From assembly GCF_047511655.1 (NCBI RefSeq), contig NC_133392.1, positions 89,645,042 to 89,709,041 on the forward strand: 64,000 nucleotides of DNA, written 5' to 3'. The notes under the pieces are model-generated. The model was given only the letters and a program-made list of their open reading frames with translations, was not told where the DNA came from and searched no databases. The stretch comes from Castor canadensis. Lineage: Eukaryota > Chordata > Mammalia > Rodentia > Castoridae. This document shows, in pieces, positions 11,936 through 23,075 of the stretch (position 1 is the stretch's first letter; the number at the start of each line of letters is the position of its first letter). The position numbers were made by a program, and so were the translations under genes.

Positions 11936-12257
11936 GCTTTACTAATTTACATCCTCACCAGTAGTGCATAGAAGTGTTTTCCTCTATTGCATATCCTCGC
12001 CATCACTGGTTATGCTTTGTCTTTTTTTATAATAACCATTCTAAAAAGTGTGTGTGAACTGGTATCTCAATATTTTATCTGCATTTCCCAGGTGGTTAGA
12101 ATGTTGAGGATTTTTTCATATACCTATTAGCTACTTCTGTGTTTCTTATGAGAAATGTCTACTCAGGTCTTTTGTCCATTTTGTAAATAAGACTATTCCT
12201 TTTCTTGATATTGAGTTGAATTCCTTGTACTTACAATTTTTGAAAATTAACCCCAGG

Positions 12258-12625
12258 TCTTAATCTGTTTTCTGTTGATGTAACTGAATACCCCACACTG
12301 GCTAATTTATAAAGAACAGAGTTTTATTTAAGCTGTGGCTCTGGAGGCTGCAAAGTCCAAAAGTATGGCACCCTCATGTGTTTGGTGTCTGGAAAGGACC
12401 TTCCTGCTGCACCATAACATGCTGGAGGGCAGCACATGGTGAGTTAGAGCCAAAGTGGCTTCATACCAGATTCTCTCTTCAGACAATAGGCTAGCCATTA
12501 ATGAAGGCAGAGTGCTTGTGACTTAATCACTTCTTAAAAGTTCAACTTGGTACCACCTCTTAATACTTTAAAGTGGGAATTTAAATTTCAACATGAATTT
12601 TGGTGGGAGCATTAAAGCCATAGCA
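12258..12625 (-). mobile_element. Solitary MST-like MaLR LTR
   Basis: The minus strand starts TGCTATGGCTTTAATG and carries the MST/THE1-type pattern ('aaaattcatgttgaaattta', 'ttaagaggtgg', 'gcagcctccagagcc'). It ends near 'aacagattaagac'. Confidence 0.7.
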
Positions 12626-12645
12626 CTTCTTATCAGATGTCTCTA

Positions 12646-12979
12646 AGTCATCCCATAGTACCTGTGGGGGATTGGTTCTAGAACTCCCTGAGGATACTAA
12701 AATCTATAGTGGCTCATGTCCCTTATATGAAATAGTGTAATGGTATTTGCATATAACCTATGCACATTCTTTTGTTTACATTAAGTGATCTCCAGATTTC
12801 TTGCAATATTTAATAAAAATTAACAACTTTGTAAGTAGTTCTTACACCAAATTGTTTAGGGACGAACAAGAAAAAAGTTCACACACATTCAGTACAGATG
12901 CAATTTTTCTGAATATTTCTGATCCACAGTTGATTGAATCTGCAGATGTATAACTCACAGATAAGGAGGGCTGACTGTC
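12646..12979 (+). mobile_element. Tigger/MER2-like DNA transposon
   Basis: It starts near 'catagtacctgtgggggattgg', has 'gcatataacctatgcacatt' in the middle, and ends with 'aaggagggctgactgtc'. The ends form the expected imperfect terminal inverted repeats of the pogo/Tigger group. It is nonautonomous, with no transposase frame. Confidence 0.75.
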
Positions 12980-13555
12980 ATTTGCAAACATTTTCTCCCA
13001 TTCTGCAAGTTGTCTCTTTGCTCTGTTGTTTGTTCTCTTTGCTCTGTTGATTGTTCTCTTTGCTGTGCAGATGGTTTTTAGTTGAAGTTAGGTCCACTTT
13101 TCAAACTTTGCTTTTAAAATCACATCCAAAAAATCATTGCCAAATCAATGTCATAGAGCTTTCCCCCATGTTTTCTTCTGGTGGTTTCATAGTTTTGATT
13201 CTTACATGTAAGTATTTAATTCATTTAAGTCTATTTTTATATACAATGAGAGATACAGGTCTAATTTTATTCCTGTGTATATAGATAGCCAGTTTTCCCA
13301 GCATTATTTATTGAAGATAGTTATTTTTTCCATTGTAAATTCTTGACCTCTGTTGAAAATAAGTTGACTATAAATGTATGTGCTTATTTCTGGATTCTTT
13401 ATTAGTCTGTGTGTCTGTTTTTATTCTTGTACTCTGCTGTTTTGTTTACTATAGCTTTGTAGAATTTTTTAAGTCAGGAATATGTTGCCTCTAGCTTTGC
13501 TCTTTTTGGCCAAGATTGTTTTTGCTACTTGGGGTCTTTTGTGGTTTTGTATGAA

Positions 13556-13775
13556 TCGCTAGGTATGGTGGAACACTCCCATAATCCCACAAGAGGCGTA
13601 GGTAGAAGTATCACAGACTTGAGGCTGGCCTGGACAAAAAGCAAGACCCTATCCAAACAAAAGAAAAATCCAAACTAAAAAGAGTAGAGGGCGGGGGTGG
13701 AACTAAAGTGGTGGAGTGTGGGCCTGGCAAGCCCAAGGCACTGAGTGCAAAACCTAGGAGTGAAGAAAAGAAACA
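13556..13775 (+). mobile_element. Composite B1/ID-type SINE, diverged
   Basis: A B1-like left part ('taggtatggtggaacact', 'cttgaggctggcctgg') is followed by an ID-like right part ('aaagtggtggagtgtgggcc') and an A-rich purine tail to about 13800. Confidence 0.65.
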
Positions 13776-14586
13776 AAAAAGAAAAGATAAGAAGGAAGAA
13801 AAAACACAGAAGCAACAACTTAGACATCTTCACTATAATCAGCAATGAATCTTGGCTTCTAATTTTTCCTGCTATCATTTCATAAGTGAAAATGAGAAAG
13901 CTAAAAAGGAAGACGACAAACTGTTTGAAGGGTTCCAAACCTTGATAGCCTTCTTGCTTCTTTCCAGAGAAGCCAAACTAAGATGGCTAGAGACAGTTTA
14001 AAATGCTGTTTTCCACGGCATTCTGTTTGTAGGTGCTAGCACCCCAAGCATGTGACAGACTGGAATGGGGCAGGATAGCTTTTCATGATGGTGGATATAT
14101 TAACACGCTAATGTATACTGCTTCCTAGTTACTTACAAATAGTCTGTATTCACTAACAGCAAATGAAACAAGTTACCTATAAATTATGGGAACCGTACAC
14201 ATCGCAGATAAAAATTTCCCAAAGTAGCACAACTTTGTAAGCATGTAGCGTTCTGTGAGTTTTAAAATTTCAGTCCTAATGATACTCAAAATAGTAGGGC
14301 ATAACTTTGTTTTCTGTAAGTAATTATGATGAAAAATATAACTCGTGGTATCTCCTGTATGAAGATAATAATTGAAAATTAAGCTCAAAATTTACAATAA
14401 AGCTATAAAAATTATAATTACTCTGCAGGTGGAATCTAAAACACTTTCCCCTTGAATTTGTATTTCAGTGAGAGTTTTCAATTTTCTTTCTAGCCCACTT
14501 TAATTTCCTAGAAAAGTAGCCAGTGTTCAGCTGCATTATGTAGATTTTCATGGTACTTTACACCAACAAAGAGAGCAGTCTCTTAC
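13776..14586. other. Flank of the PTPRK-like segment, nothing recognised
   Basis: This is probably part of the duplicated phosphatase segment, as intron after its last recognisable exon. I searched it for the next expected PTPRK exon and did not find it. Confidence 0.4.
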
Positions 14587-14760
14587 ATCCATAAGAGCAG
14601 CATTGATGTAGTTGCTGCTCTCCCCATCAATTGTAATTTAAAAAGGCAGACATCTGTCAGGTGGCAGCATGTCCATGAAACGGTTCTTGTCATGGTTCCT
14701 TGGCAGGCATGCTATACTGCAGTCTTCAGCTTGTAGTCGAGGGGTGACTGAATTCAGAGT
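14587..14760 (-). pseudogene. PTPRK-like exon D with nonsense codon
   Basis: It has 58 codon positions between acceptor ttctttttag and donor gtaaga. The peptide runs from [17 protein letters not shown] to SSNYINAALMD. Codon 41 is TAA (14640-14638) where the family has Leu, a TTA-to-TAA change. Confidence 0.92.
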
Positions 14761-15630
14761 CTAAAAAGAAGAGGGAATCCAGGTTAAAAAACAGCGACCC
14801 ATTTAATAGCATAACACAGACCCATCAAAGATTTAGGAGGCCAAGTAGAAAATGAAGGATTTGTGCAAGGCAATGGCATTTGCCTCCATAGTAGGCAGAG
14901 AAGACTTTTGAAGCTAACGAAGCCTGAGAAGTACCAAAGACACAACACACACACATTACCCAATGTGCCTCTTCTTAAAAGGAATACAGAAGCTAAACAC
15001 CACATCTCCCTGAGAAATACACTATTCAACTAAAGAAAATACAGTCAGCATGGTTGTTTTGTGGCACTATCATTTGCAATCACATTTTGGCACACCACGT
15101 TTGAAGATGTACTGTGGAGTGCTGGGTAGAACATTAGTCCAAGAATCAAAGGGTTGGTTTTCTAAAACTACCCTGGCTCCATTTCCATCCATCTTCAGGG
15201 ATGCTGTAAGGGCAGTGAAAATCTTTGGGGCTAGTTAGAGACAATGTGTAATACAAACTTCAGCTATTAATGTTAATGTGCTCATTTCCTCACATTGGGA
15301 ATGACACAGAAGGTCAAAATCCATAAGGTTACATAGAAAAAGAGGTTATAAACACACACAAATCATCACCAAATTTGACTTTTATAATACCTTTTTCTCA
15401 TACTTTTCCATGAGTATAAACTCATTTGCTCTTCAGGACATAACAGATAAGAGTTGATTAATACAAAAGTGATTCCATAATATGTGTAATGAAAGAGAAA
15501 GGTATTATATTATACTTGAAGTGGGGTCAAGGGTTGTAAATTTGACTTGTAAGACCTTTCTTAGAAGAATTATTAATGCCCAGAACAAATTCTATTAAGT
15601 CATAAAAGAGGCCTTAGAAATAGTCTATAC

Positions 15631-15780
15631 CTGAAATTCATCTTTGAGATGTGAAGAGTTAGTCTGGGAGTCTATTCTAATCATATCAAAATATGCAGCT
15701 TTAAATTCACAGACAGGTATGGCAGTTTCTCCACATAAACAGGCTTCTAAAATGGCATCATGAATAAAAATGTACTGTTC
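15631..15780 (-). pseudogene. PTPRK-like exon C (end of D1)
   Basis: It has exactly 50 open codons between acceptor ttttaatag and donor gtatag. The peptide starts [17 protein letters not shown] and ends SSHLKDEFQ. No lesion is visible. Confidence 0.92.
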
Positions 15781-15981
15781 CTATTAAAAGAAAGAAAAAA
15801 ATTCATACTATTTTAATAAAACTTTTCTTGTGAAGGAAGAGGATACAGAGAATATACATGAAGATATCCAAATCTGCCTATATGAGCTAATGTTCATTAC
15901 ATATAAAAAGCATCCACTGTTTTGTTTGATAAATGTTGGAAGTTCAAAAAAAAAAAAAGATGTTCATCACAATCAGTCTAC

Positions 15982-16117
15982 CTCTGTCTGAACCATATTG
16001 ATGCAGCGAGATCGTAAGGCTTTGACACAGTTGTAGATGTCAACCACGCCCTCTCTTTCAGCCATATCCAGCATGATGTCGATCACAATGTAACAGCCAG
16101 TTCGTCCAGCACCAGCA
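15982..16117 (-). pseudogene. PTPRK-like exon B (AGAGRTG signature loop)
   Basis: It is 136 bases long, with acceptor ttttttcag and donor gtagac. It encodes the [20 protein letters not shown] stretch following the catalytic Cys, intact in frame. One substitution (Cys for Arg, 16003-16005) lies shortly before MVQTE. Confidence 0.92.
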
Positions 16118-18107
16118 CTGAAAAAATTCAATTTAAAGAATTGTGAGAAGCATGTTTGTCTTTGCAACCTTGAATATATTTCCATTTTTAGATAGGTGAA
16201 ATCAAATTGATATAACAAAGTACAAGATACATTTTTTACATGCTGTGTAAAAACTTATTAATTCACAAATAACTTCATGTGGAGTATTTGGTTTGGTATA
16301 AACTGAAGATTAGGACAAGAGTTCCAAATTATTTCCACACTGAAAATGATGTAGGTATGCCATATCTTCATTTTATGCAAATGGAATGTACATAATTTTA
16401 AACTCATGGGATTGACCAAGAGGTGGATTCATGCTACAGAATTTAACTACACACTGAAATTCTTTCACACTCATCTAGTTATGTATTCTCTGGAAAAAAT
16501 GTGAGAATGGTGGTTCGCTGTCTCAGAGAGGCCCATGTAAACATAAAGCAAAAGAATATTAATCCCAAAGTCTTCAAATGGAAAATCTGAGGATCTGCAA
16601 TTCACAGGAAATGCCAATGGAGATAGGTAGGGAAAGAATGATGGTGATCAGAGGAGGAGCCCAGTAGGAGAAAAGGATATCTTAATCAAGACCTGAAGAA
16701 AAACTAAAAATAAATTGTTTGCTATAGAATACTATTTCCAGTAAGTCACAATGAAGCCCACTATCTCATATTTCAACAAAAAGCAGATTATAAACCCTTT
16801 GGAAATGTCTCTCCAATTTTATATGTCAAAATCAATGGAGCAAACAAGGTAAAATTTAAATTCCACTTTGTAGTCAGCTTCTTCTTTTCTGTGAGTCCAG
16901 AGATGCCAGCGTGTGGAGGAAAATGATACTTTTGTTTCAAGAGTGTCTGAGAATCCTGGAGCACTTCTGAAGAAAGCAATTCACAAGAAAGTAAACTTCT
17001 ACAATAAATCAAGGAATCTCTGAATTGAAAACCTACTTATCTAATTTTCTAGATGCTTACAGGCCTAATAACATTATTCTTTTTTAACCAGACTTACTCA
17101 CTTCTCTTAGACTCTCTGTTCTTTTACGAATTTAAGCAAAAGACATTGTGGCTACCTCTTTTTATCCCCATCCTCCTCTTAATCACTATTCCTAGGATGT
17201 GAGGCAGGAAAGTAATTGAAAAGCACATCAGATTTCTTGAGGAAGATTGAAATGAAAATTTTTTTGGGAGGGGCGTGTATCTGATCCTTTAGGAATGCCT
17301 TACCTTTGTTTCATTCTCTGCTGTCTTTTTTCCTCTTTTTATACAGGTTACTTAAATTCTGAACAGGTTGGATTTTCAGAAAGAAAAAAATGCTTAAATA
17401 CAAACTATTATGTAGTTTTGAGGGGATAGTATTTGTGAATGGTATGTGGCATTTGGAAAAGCTTTTTATTTTTTTCTGGCCACATCTCAAAGTCATGAAA
17501 TTTGCTTTTAGTGTCTTGGAATGCTTGTTTTAAGAGAAGTTTTTAATCAGAAGCAGTCTGGATATAGTGTTCATTATATATATTTGCTGAATCTCACTGA
17601 TGTAGTTTTCAAGGTCCTCTGCTAGACTGTGTTTTGAAAAAAGTTAAATAGCTGTTTTGCAGCATAAATTCTTGCAATTTAGGACATTTAGTAACTCTGG
17701 ATGGCTCAAATTTAGCTTTAAAAGCTGGAGTTCTAGAGGGAATTTACTAGATTAGCAAGAAATCTCTACTTTATCTTACCATTCCATACAATATGGGATT
17801 TACAGAGATGATAAAAAAAAAAAATCCTCCAAAAAAACAGATGTTGCCATTAAAAGGCAGAGTTCCCAAACTTGTAATTGTGGAGAACTCTACACACATT
17901 AGGATGAATATATGTATTTCTTAATTTTTTGTTTTATATCCTACTTTAAAGCAAACTTTTCTTTTATTGGTGTTTTATATTAGCTGTAATACATACTGCA
18001 AACAAAAACTCTGAAAGCACATATTAGCTTCTGTGCTTAAGAACCTTGTCTTGACAGCTTTTGAAAAGCTGACTGCACATAGCCAATGCCAGTTGGACTG
18101 CTACTTA

Positions 18108-18261
18108 TGCAGTGCACAACGATGGGGCCAGCACTGGGAGGCTTGGATAACTTGACTCTCCGGATAAAGGAGAGAAGCCCTGTAGCATGGTATGGCACTC
18201 CATGGTCAGGCCAGCCGGTGAAATGGAACTGTTTAACCTCACGGATTTCACTGTATCCTCT
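18108..18261 (-). pseudogene. PTPRK-like exon A (WPD loop, start of signature loop)
   Basis: The acceptor tttgcacag precedes AGAGGATACAG. The frame encodes [21 protein letters not shown] and ends at VVHC. The junction reads TGCA-taagtag where TGCAG-gtaagtag is expected, so the donor GT is gone and reading on gives missense and then a stop. Confidence 0.88.
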
Positions 18262-20394
18262 CTGTGCAAAGAAGGAAAGAAGGGTTTTCAAAAGAAACAA
18301 AATAAAGCCATTCAGCACCATTAGGTGTACTAGACCTGACTGACAGTGATAACAATTAAAAATTTACCAGAAATCATATCTTTTCTGACAAAAAAAAAAA
18401 AATAGAGGTGCAGGGCAGATACTGGCCTAACATGGCCTACCTAGGAACTTACCTTTATCATTCAACAACTGCCACCAAAGAAAGAAAATTAGACGTTTTG
18501 CTCAGCTCTACAAGTTTAGGTAAATTTTATTTACCTTGACAGCTTGATTCTTACTAGGAATGACAACACATAAAATTATTAGGGGAAAAGAAGGAAATGG
18601 GAAAGCCTAAATGCAGCCCTACTGACCCAAAGCACGGAGTTCTCAAGTGGTGTATAAACAGCAACTTTCCAGTCCCTTACCTCACAAAGAGATTTTAATA
18701 CCTTTCTTATCCATGTTGAAAATGGTTTTGAAGCATAGCATATAGGGATTTTCCAGGACACTGGTACTCTAGATTGCTTTGTGAAAATATATAGACAGCT
18801 AAACTGTTCTTCGGGTAAACTATTTTTCTTAGCTCAGCACACAAAGTATTATCCATAGGAACAAAAGTTAAAAAAAAAATGAAGTGAAGCATCCATTGTA
18901 GTGCATCTCTCCTATTGGGTTAATTGAAGAGAACTGTGCAGATGAACAGTTTAAAGCCTTCTCTTTCTTTCTTGTTATTGGATGAGAGTAAACTTGGGGT
19001 AGCACAGTTTTGATGTCATAAAGGAAATACATAAAATTTTATTTTGAACAATTCACATTTGTAGAAAGGAAAAATCATTTTAATCCATGTAATTCTAACT
19101 TTACTGTGAGCTGCCTATGATGACACAATGTCACCTTTTCAATCAGAAAATGTAAAAACATTATAAATAAGTTAATAATGAAATAAAAAAAGACAAATTG
19201 AGAAAGACTATTTAGAGTGTAATCAATATCTAAAACAATATTATCAAAACCTTGAAAACCAGCAATCACATCTTATCATCTTTTTCAGTTCCAGGTTCCA
19301 GTACAATAAGCTACACAAAGGAGGGCTCAACATACAATTATAACACCCACAAGACAAACATCAGCCTGTATTCACAGGAATGGGAAACTCACTTTTTCTT
19401 TGCTACCTTTCAAGTTAACTTGAGGAAGGAAGCTCATAAATTACTTTAAGACTTGATTTTACACAATTATTTCACCTGTTACAAATTAGCCATTTACCAG
19501 AGTGGCTGTATGGAACTTGCGTCCTTTCTCCTTCTGCTACATGTGCAAGACTTTCTTTCAAAAGTAATTTTCCCTTATCTGGTAGTGGATGTCCTTTTAT
19601 CACTCTTTTGTTTGAAATTTTTTGAGTACTGACTAAATAGGTGTCGCCCCAACCAAAATAAATCACTGTCTTCAGTTGTAAATAGCAAGAAAAATGTTAA
19701 AAATACAACTCCAGCAATGTTCCCATTAGAACTGTAAAAAACCTGTCTAGCAATATTAATACCACACTCTTCCGTGTTCTGGGACACAGTGTGTGTCTGT
19801 TCATTCACAACTTATTTTTTGTTCTCTAATACTTTTGTGAGTAACTTCTGTGTACTGTGTATTACTCATCTGGAATCTCTATCTTGTTAAATACATTCAA
19901 GGATATTTTGGAGCTTATTTTTATGAAAGAATTTTTTATCATTTTTTGCTAGTAAAGAAAAGCTATGATTTATGAATATTTTTATTGAATGTTATTTTTA
20001 TTGAATGTTATTCAATGTTTTATTGAATGTTATTTCAATGTTTATTGATAAACATTGAAATCAATGTTTATCAGTTTCCTTTAAAATATTATTGCTAGTT
20101 TTCTGGACATAAAATATTTTAAAAAATTGTCTTTTCTGTTACAGTTTATTCTTTTTGCTGTTTTATTTAATTTGTTAAAAATCTAAGTGTTGAGTACTAG
20201 TGAGAATAAATCCACATCATTTTCCTAAAGATAACAGCAATAATAGCCCGTGTATTAGTTTATTATAAAAAGCTAAGTGTTTAATTTTCCATTCCTTAGC
20301 ATGAATATTACTAGTTATCATTAAATCATGTTTCCTAATTAAAATGTTACTTCAAATGATAATTTAAATAAAATTAAATATTTAAATACCTAGC
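18262..20394. other. Intergenic AT-rich DNA upstream of the PTPRK-like exons
   Basis: I looked for the preceding PTPRK exon (the one encoding the YWPDD region) and did not see it. Short open frames on both strands have no recognisable content. A palindrome lies at 20032-20061. Confidence 0.4.
20032..20061. repeat. 30-bp palindrome inside a local TTGAATGTTAT repeat
   Basis: A 14-base arm (20032-20045) is followed by a TG spacer and its exact reverse complement (20048-20061). Immediately to the left, 'tttattgaatgttat' recurs imperfectly several times (19980-20035), so slippage may have produced it. Confidence 0.85.
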
Positions 20395-21590
20395 AATTTG
20401 CTGAGATGGGATCTTCATAACTTTTTGGCCAGTCTGACCTCAAACTGTGATCTGTACCAAACCTAGATTTAGAAATACCTAGATTTCTAAAGTTATTTAG
20501 AATATTTAGGTATTTTCTAAAGCTGTTTTTTGTAAGTTATGAATCTCGTATGGAGTAGAAATGTAGAAAAGCCTACATTTTAATTTTGACTGATCTTATC
20601 CAGGTACTTTACTCTTTTGTGTGCTACACAGCAGAATAATCTAAATGCAAGCTCTAATGAAAACCTCTCGGGGTTTCATTTCATTGCCTTTTCTATTTCT
20701 GTAAAGAACGTCATTGGTATTTTGGTAGGGAATGCATTGAATCTGTAGATGACTTTGGGAAGTATGGAAATTCACCTCTTTGACTTGTAACTATTGAAAT
20801 GAGATTATTTTCTTGATTTCTTTTTTCAGATACTTTGTAACTAGTGCATAAAAAAGACTTCTGATTTTTGTATGTTGATTTTGTATCTTCAACTTTACTG
20901 AATTTCTTATTAGATCTAACAGTCTTTGGGTAGAGACCTTAAGATTTTCTCTGCATGGGATCATGTTGTCTTCAAATAGGGATAGTTTTACTTCTTCCTT
21001 TTATTTCTTTCTTTTGCTTGCTGGCTCTAGATAGGCAAAAGAAAACTGCTTTTCCTCCATCTATTGAGATGATCACAGTTGACTTGCACAAATTATTGAC
21101 TTGCTTCCTGGGATGAATTTCATCTGATTATGGTGAATGGTCTTTTTCATGAGGGGTTGAATTTAGTTTGCTAGTATTTTATTGAGAAATTTTTTACCTA
21201 CGTTCATCAAAGATACTGGCCTGTAGCTCTCTTTTTTTGTTGTTGCTGTGTCTTTGTCTGTTTGTGGGTCAGGGAAATACTGATTTATAGAGTGAGTTTG
21301 GAAGTATTCACTTCTCTTCAATTTTTGAAATAGTTTGAGAACATTAGTTCTTCATGTATTTGGGTGGAATTCGGCAGAGAAGCCATCAGATCTTGAACTT
21401 TTCTTTGGCGGGAGACTTTTTATTGCTTATTCAATTTCTTTACTCATCATAGATCTGTTCAGATTTCCTATTTCTTCATAATTCAGCCTTGGTAAGCTAT
21501 ATATTTCCATGAATTTATCCATTTCGCTAGGTTTCTCAATTTTTTTTTTTATAAAGTCTCTTATTTCTGCAGTGTCAGCTTTCTATGGGT

Positions 21591-21940
21591 TGGATATAGT
21601 TTGAGTGTATCCCCCAACAATTCATGTGCTATTATTTAATCTCTATTATGAGGTGTTCAGAGGGTAGAAACTTAATCTGGTGTTTAGAAGTGTGCCTTTG
21701 GGAAGTGATCAGGATAAGGTCATCAGGGTAGAGACCTCATGATTGAATACTGATGGTTTTATAAGAAGAGGGAGAGAAACTAGAAGAAACATACACACTG
21801 TATTTTTCCATATAATGCCCTGGTGGGTCTTTAACCTTGGGCCAGAACTGTGAACCAAAATTAAAACTCACATCTTTATAAACTTACACAGCATTAGGTA
21901 TTCCCTTTCATTATAGTAACACAAAATAGACTGCTACACA
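21591..21940 (+). mobile_element. Solitary MaLR (MST-like) LTR
   Basis: It begins TGGATATAGTTTGAGTGT, has 'aattcatgtgctattattta' and 'gggaagtgatcagg', and ends with 'atagactgctacaca'. The L1 text reads on across it ('tctgcagtgtcag' before, 'agtagtgtctcc' after). Confidence 0.7.
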
Positions 21941-22263
21941 GTAGTAGTGTCTCCTTTTTTCATCTCTGATTTTGTCTTCTCTATTTTTTCTTAGTCTAGC
22001 TAAAGGTTTGTTGATTTATGCCTTTCAGAAAACCAACTTCATTTTGTTGATCTTTTGTATTATTTTTTCTAGTCTTCATTTATTTCTAGTCTGAATTTTA
22101 TTAGTTCTTTCCTTCCATTAACTTTGGGTTGAGTTATTTTTGTTTTTCTGTTCCTTGAGATCCAACATTTATTATTTTTATTTGTGTTCTTTCTTTCTTT
22201 TTGATATAGTATGTAGTGCCTTACATTTTCCTCCTAGAAGTGCTGTTGCTAAATAAATAAATT

Positions 22264-22342
22264 GGGGCTGTGGGTTTGACTCAAGTGGTAGAGTACCTGT
22301 CTAAAATGTGGGAAGCCCTGGGTTCTATCCCCAGTACCACAA
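22264..22342 (+). mobile_element. ID-type SINE
   Basis: It has the tRNA-like text 'ggggctgtgggtttgactca' and 'gggttctatccccagtacca', then a purine tail. It is derived from a tRNA but is not a tRNA gene. Confidence 0.8.
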
Positions 22343-22425
22343 GAGGAAGAAAGAAAGAAAGAGAAAAAGGAAGAAAGAAAGTATGAAAGAAAGAGGAAGG
22401 AAGGAAGGAAGAAAGGAAGGAACAG
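22343..22425. repeat. (GAAA)n/(GGAA)n purine tract
   Basis: A purine-only stretch apart from one or two bases, formed from the tail of the adjoining ID SINE. Confidence 0.9.
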
Positions 22426-22982
22426 TTGTTGCTGTAACCCTTATGTTTTGAAATGTTGTAGTAATCTCAATAAATTTAAATTTTTCATCTTGATTGACCT
22501 ATTAGTTATTTAGGATGATGTTGTTTAATTTTCATTATTTGTAAAGTTTCATTTCACTTATTATCAAATTCTAGCTTTATACCATTGTGATCAGAAAAAA
22601 ATACTTGACATGTTTTCAATCTTATTAAATTTGTTAAGACTTGTTTTATGGCCTAACATATGATGCACACTGGAGATTGTTTCATGAGCAGTTGAGGAGT
22701 TTAAACCTGATGCTTCTTTGTTGATTTTTCTGTCTAGATGATCAGTCCATTGCTGAAAGTGAGATGTTGAAGTTATACCTACTATTATTGTAGCACAGTT
22801 TGTCCCTCCCTTCAGTGTGTACACAAACACACACAGACACACATATACCACACATATATATATCCTGTCTTCAAGTCAACTGATCCTTTCCTCTGTACTA
22901 CTAATTTATTCATGTTATTAATCCATTACAAAAATTTTCCACATATTTTGCTTTTTCAATTTCCTGTTTCTTTTTTCTTATT

Positions 22983-23075
22983 TTCCCTTCCTTCCTTCCT
23001 TTCTTCCTTCCTTCTTTCTTTCCTTCCTTCGGTACTGAAGATTAAACCTAGGCCTCATGTATGCTAGGCAAACAC
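22983..23075. repeat. (CTTC)n tract and antisense ID SINE fragment
   Basis: A CCTT-rich run at 22983-23031 is followed by antisense ID text ('ggtactgaagattaaaccta', 'catgtatgctaggcaaac'). The pyrimidine run is the reversed A-rich tail of that SINE. Confidence 0.75.

Larger units (their letters stand above)
11936..13550 (-). mobile_element. Old L1 (L1M-like), antisense, right part
   Basis: This continues the L1 interrupted at 9990 ('actaatttacatcctcacc'). It is itself interrupted by an antisense LTR (12258-12625) and a Tigger-like DNA element (12646-12979), resuming at about 12980 with 'tttgcaaacattttctccc'. Confidence 0.7.
14587..18261 (-). pseudogene. PTPRK-like receptor tyrosine phosphatase, partial intron-containing pseudogene
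   Basis: Four consecutive exons of the membrane-proximal phosphatase domain (D1) and the linker into D2 of an R2B-class receptor phosphatase, most like PTPRK, lie on the minus strand: 18261-18108, 16117-15982, 15780-15631 and 14760-14587. They encode the WPD loop ([12 protein letters not shown]), the signature loop HC(S)AGAGRTG split by an intron, and linker text such as [11 protein letters not shown] and [14 protein letters not shown]. Introns with good acceptors are kept, so this is a DNA-level duplicate, not a retrocopy. Breaks: the donor after the first exon is lost by an apparent 2-base deletion, the last exon has an in-frame TAA at 14638-14640, and an expected Arg is Cys at 16003-16005. 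No earlier or later exons of the parent gene are seen. A functional protein is very unlikely; a transcribed fragment cannot be excluded. Confidence 0.88.
20640..22980 (-). mobile_element. Old L1, antisense, interrupted
   Basis: The plus strand carries the reverse complement of ORF2 ('aatgcattgaatctgtagat', 'atgttgtcttcaaataggga', and from 22440 on 'accattgtgatcagaaa'). It is interrupted by an LTR (21591-21940) and by an ID SINE with its purine tail (22264-22425). A small antisense SINE remnant precedes it at about 20395-20465. Confidence 0.7.

Noticed and set aside
18579-19808. Short minus-strand open frames right of the PTPRK-like exons, tested as further phosphatase exons
   Set aside because: None encodes the expected preceding PTPRK sequence (YWPDD region), and none has matching splice sites.
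22264-22342. tRNA-like sequences here and at 32455-32525 and 38955-39042
   Set aside because: They match the tRNA-derived ID SINE with A-rich tails and do not fold as complete tRNAs.
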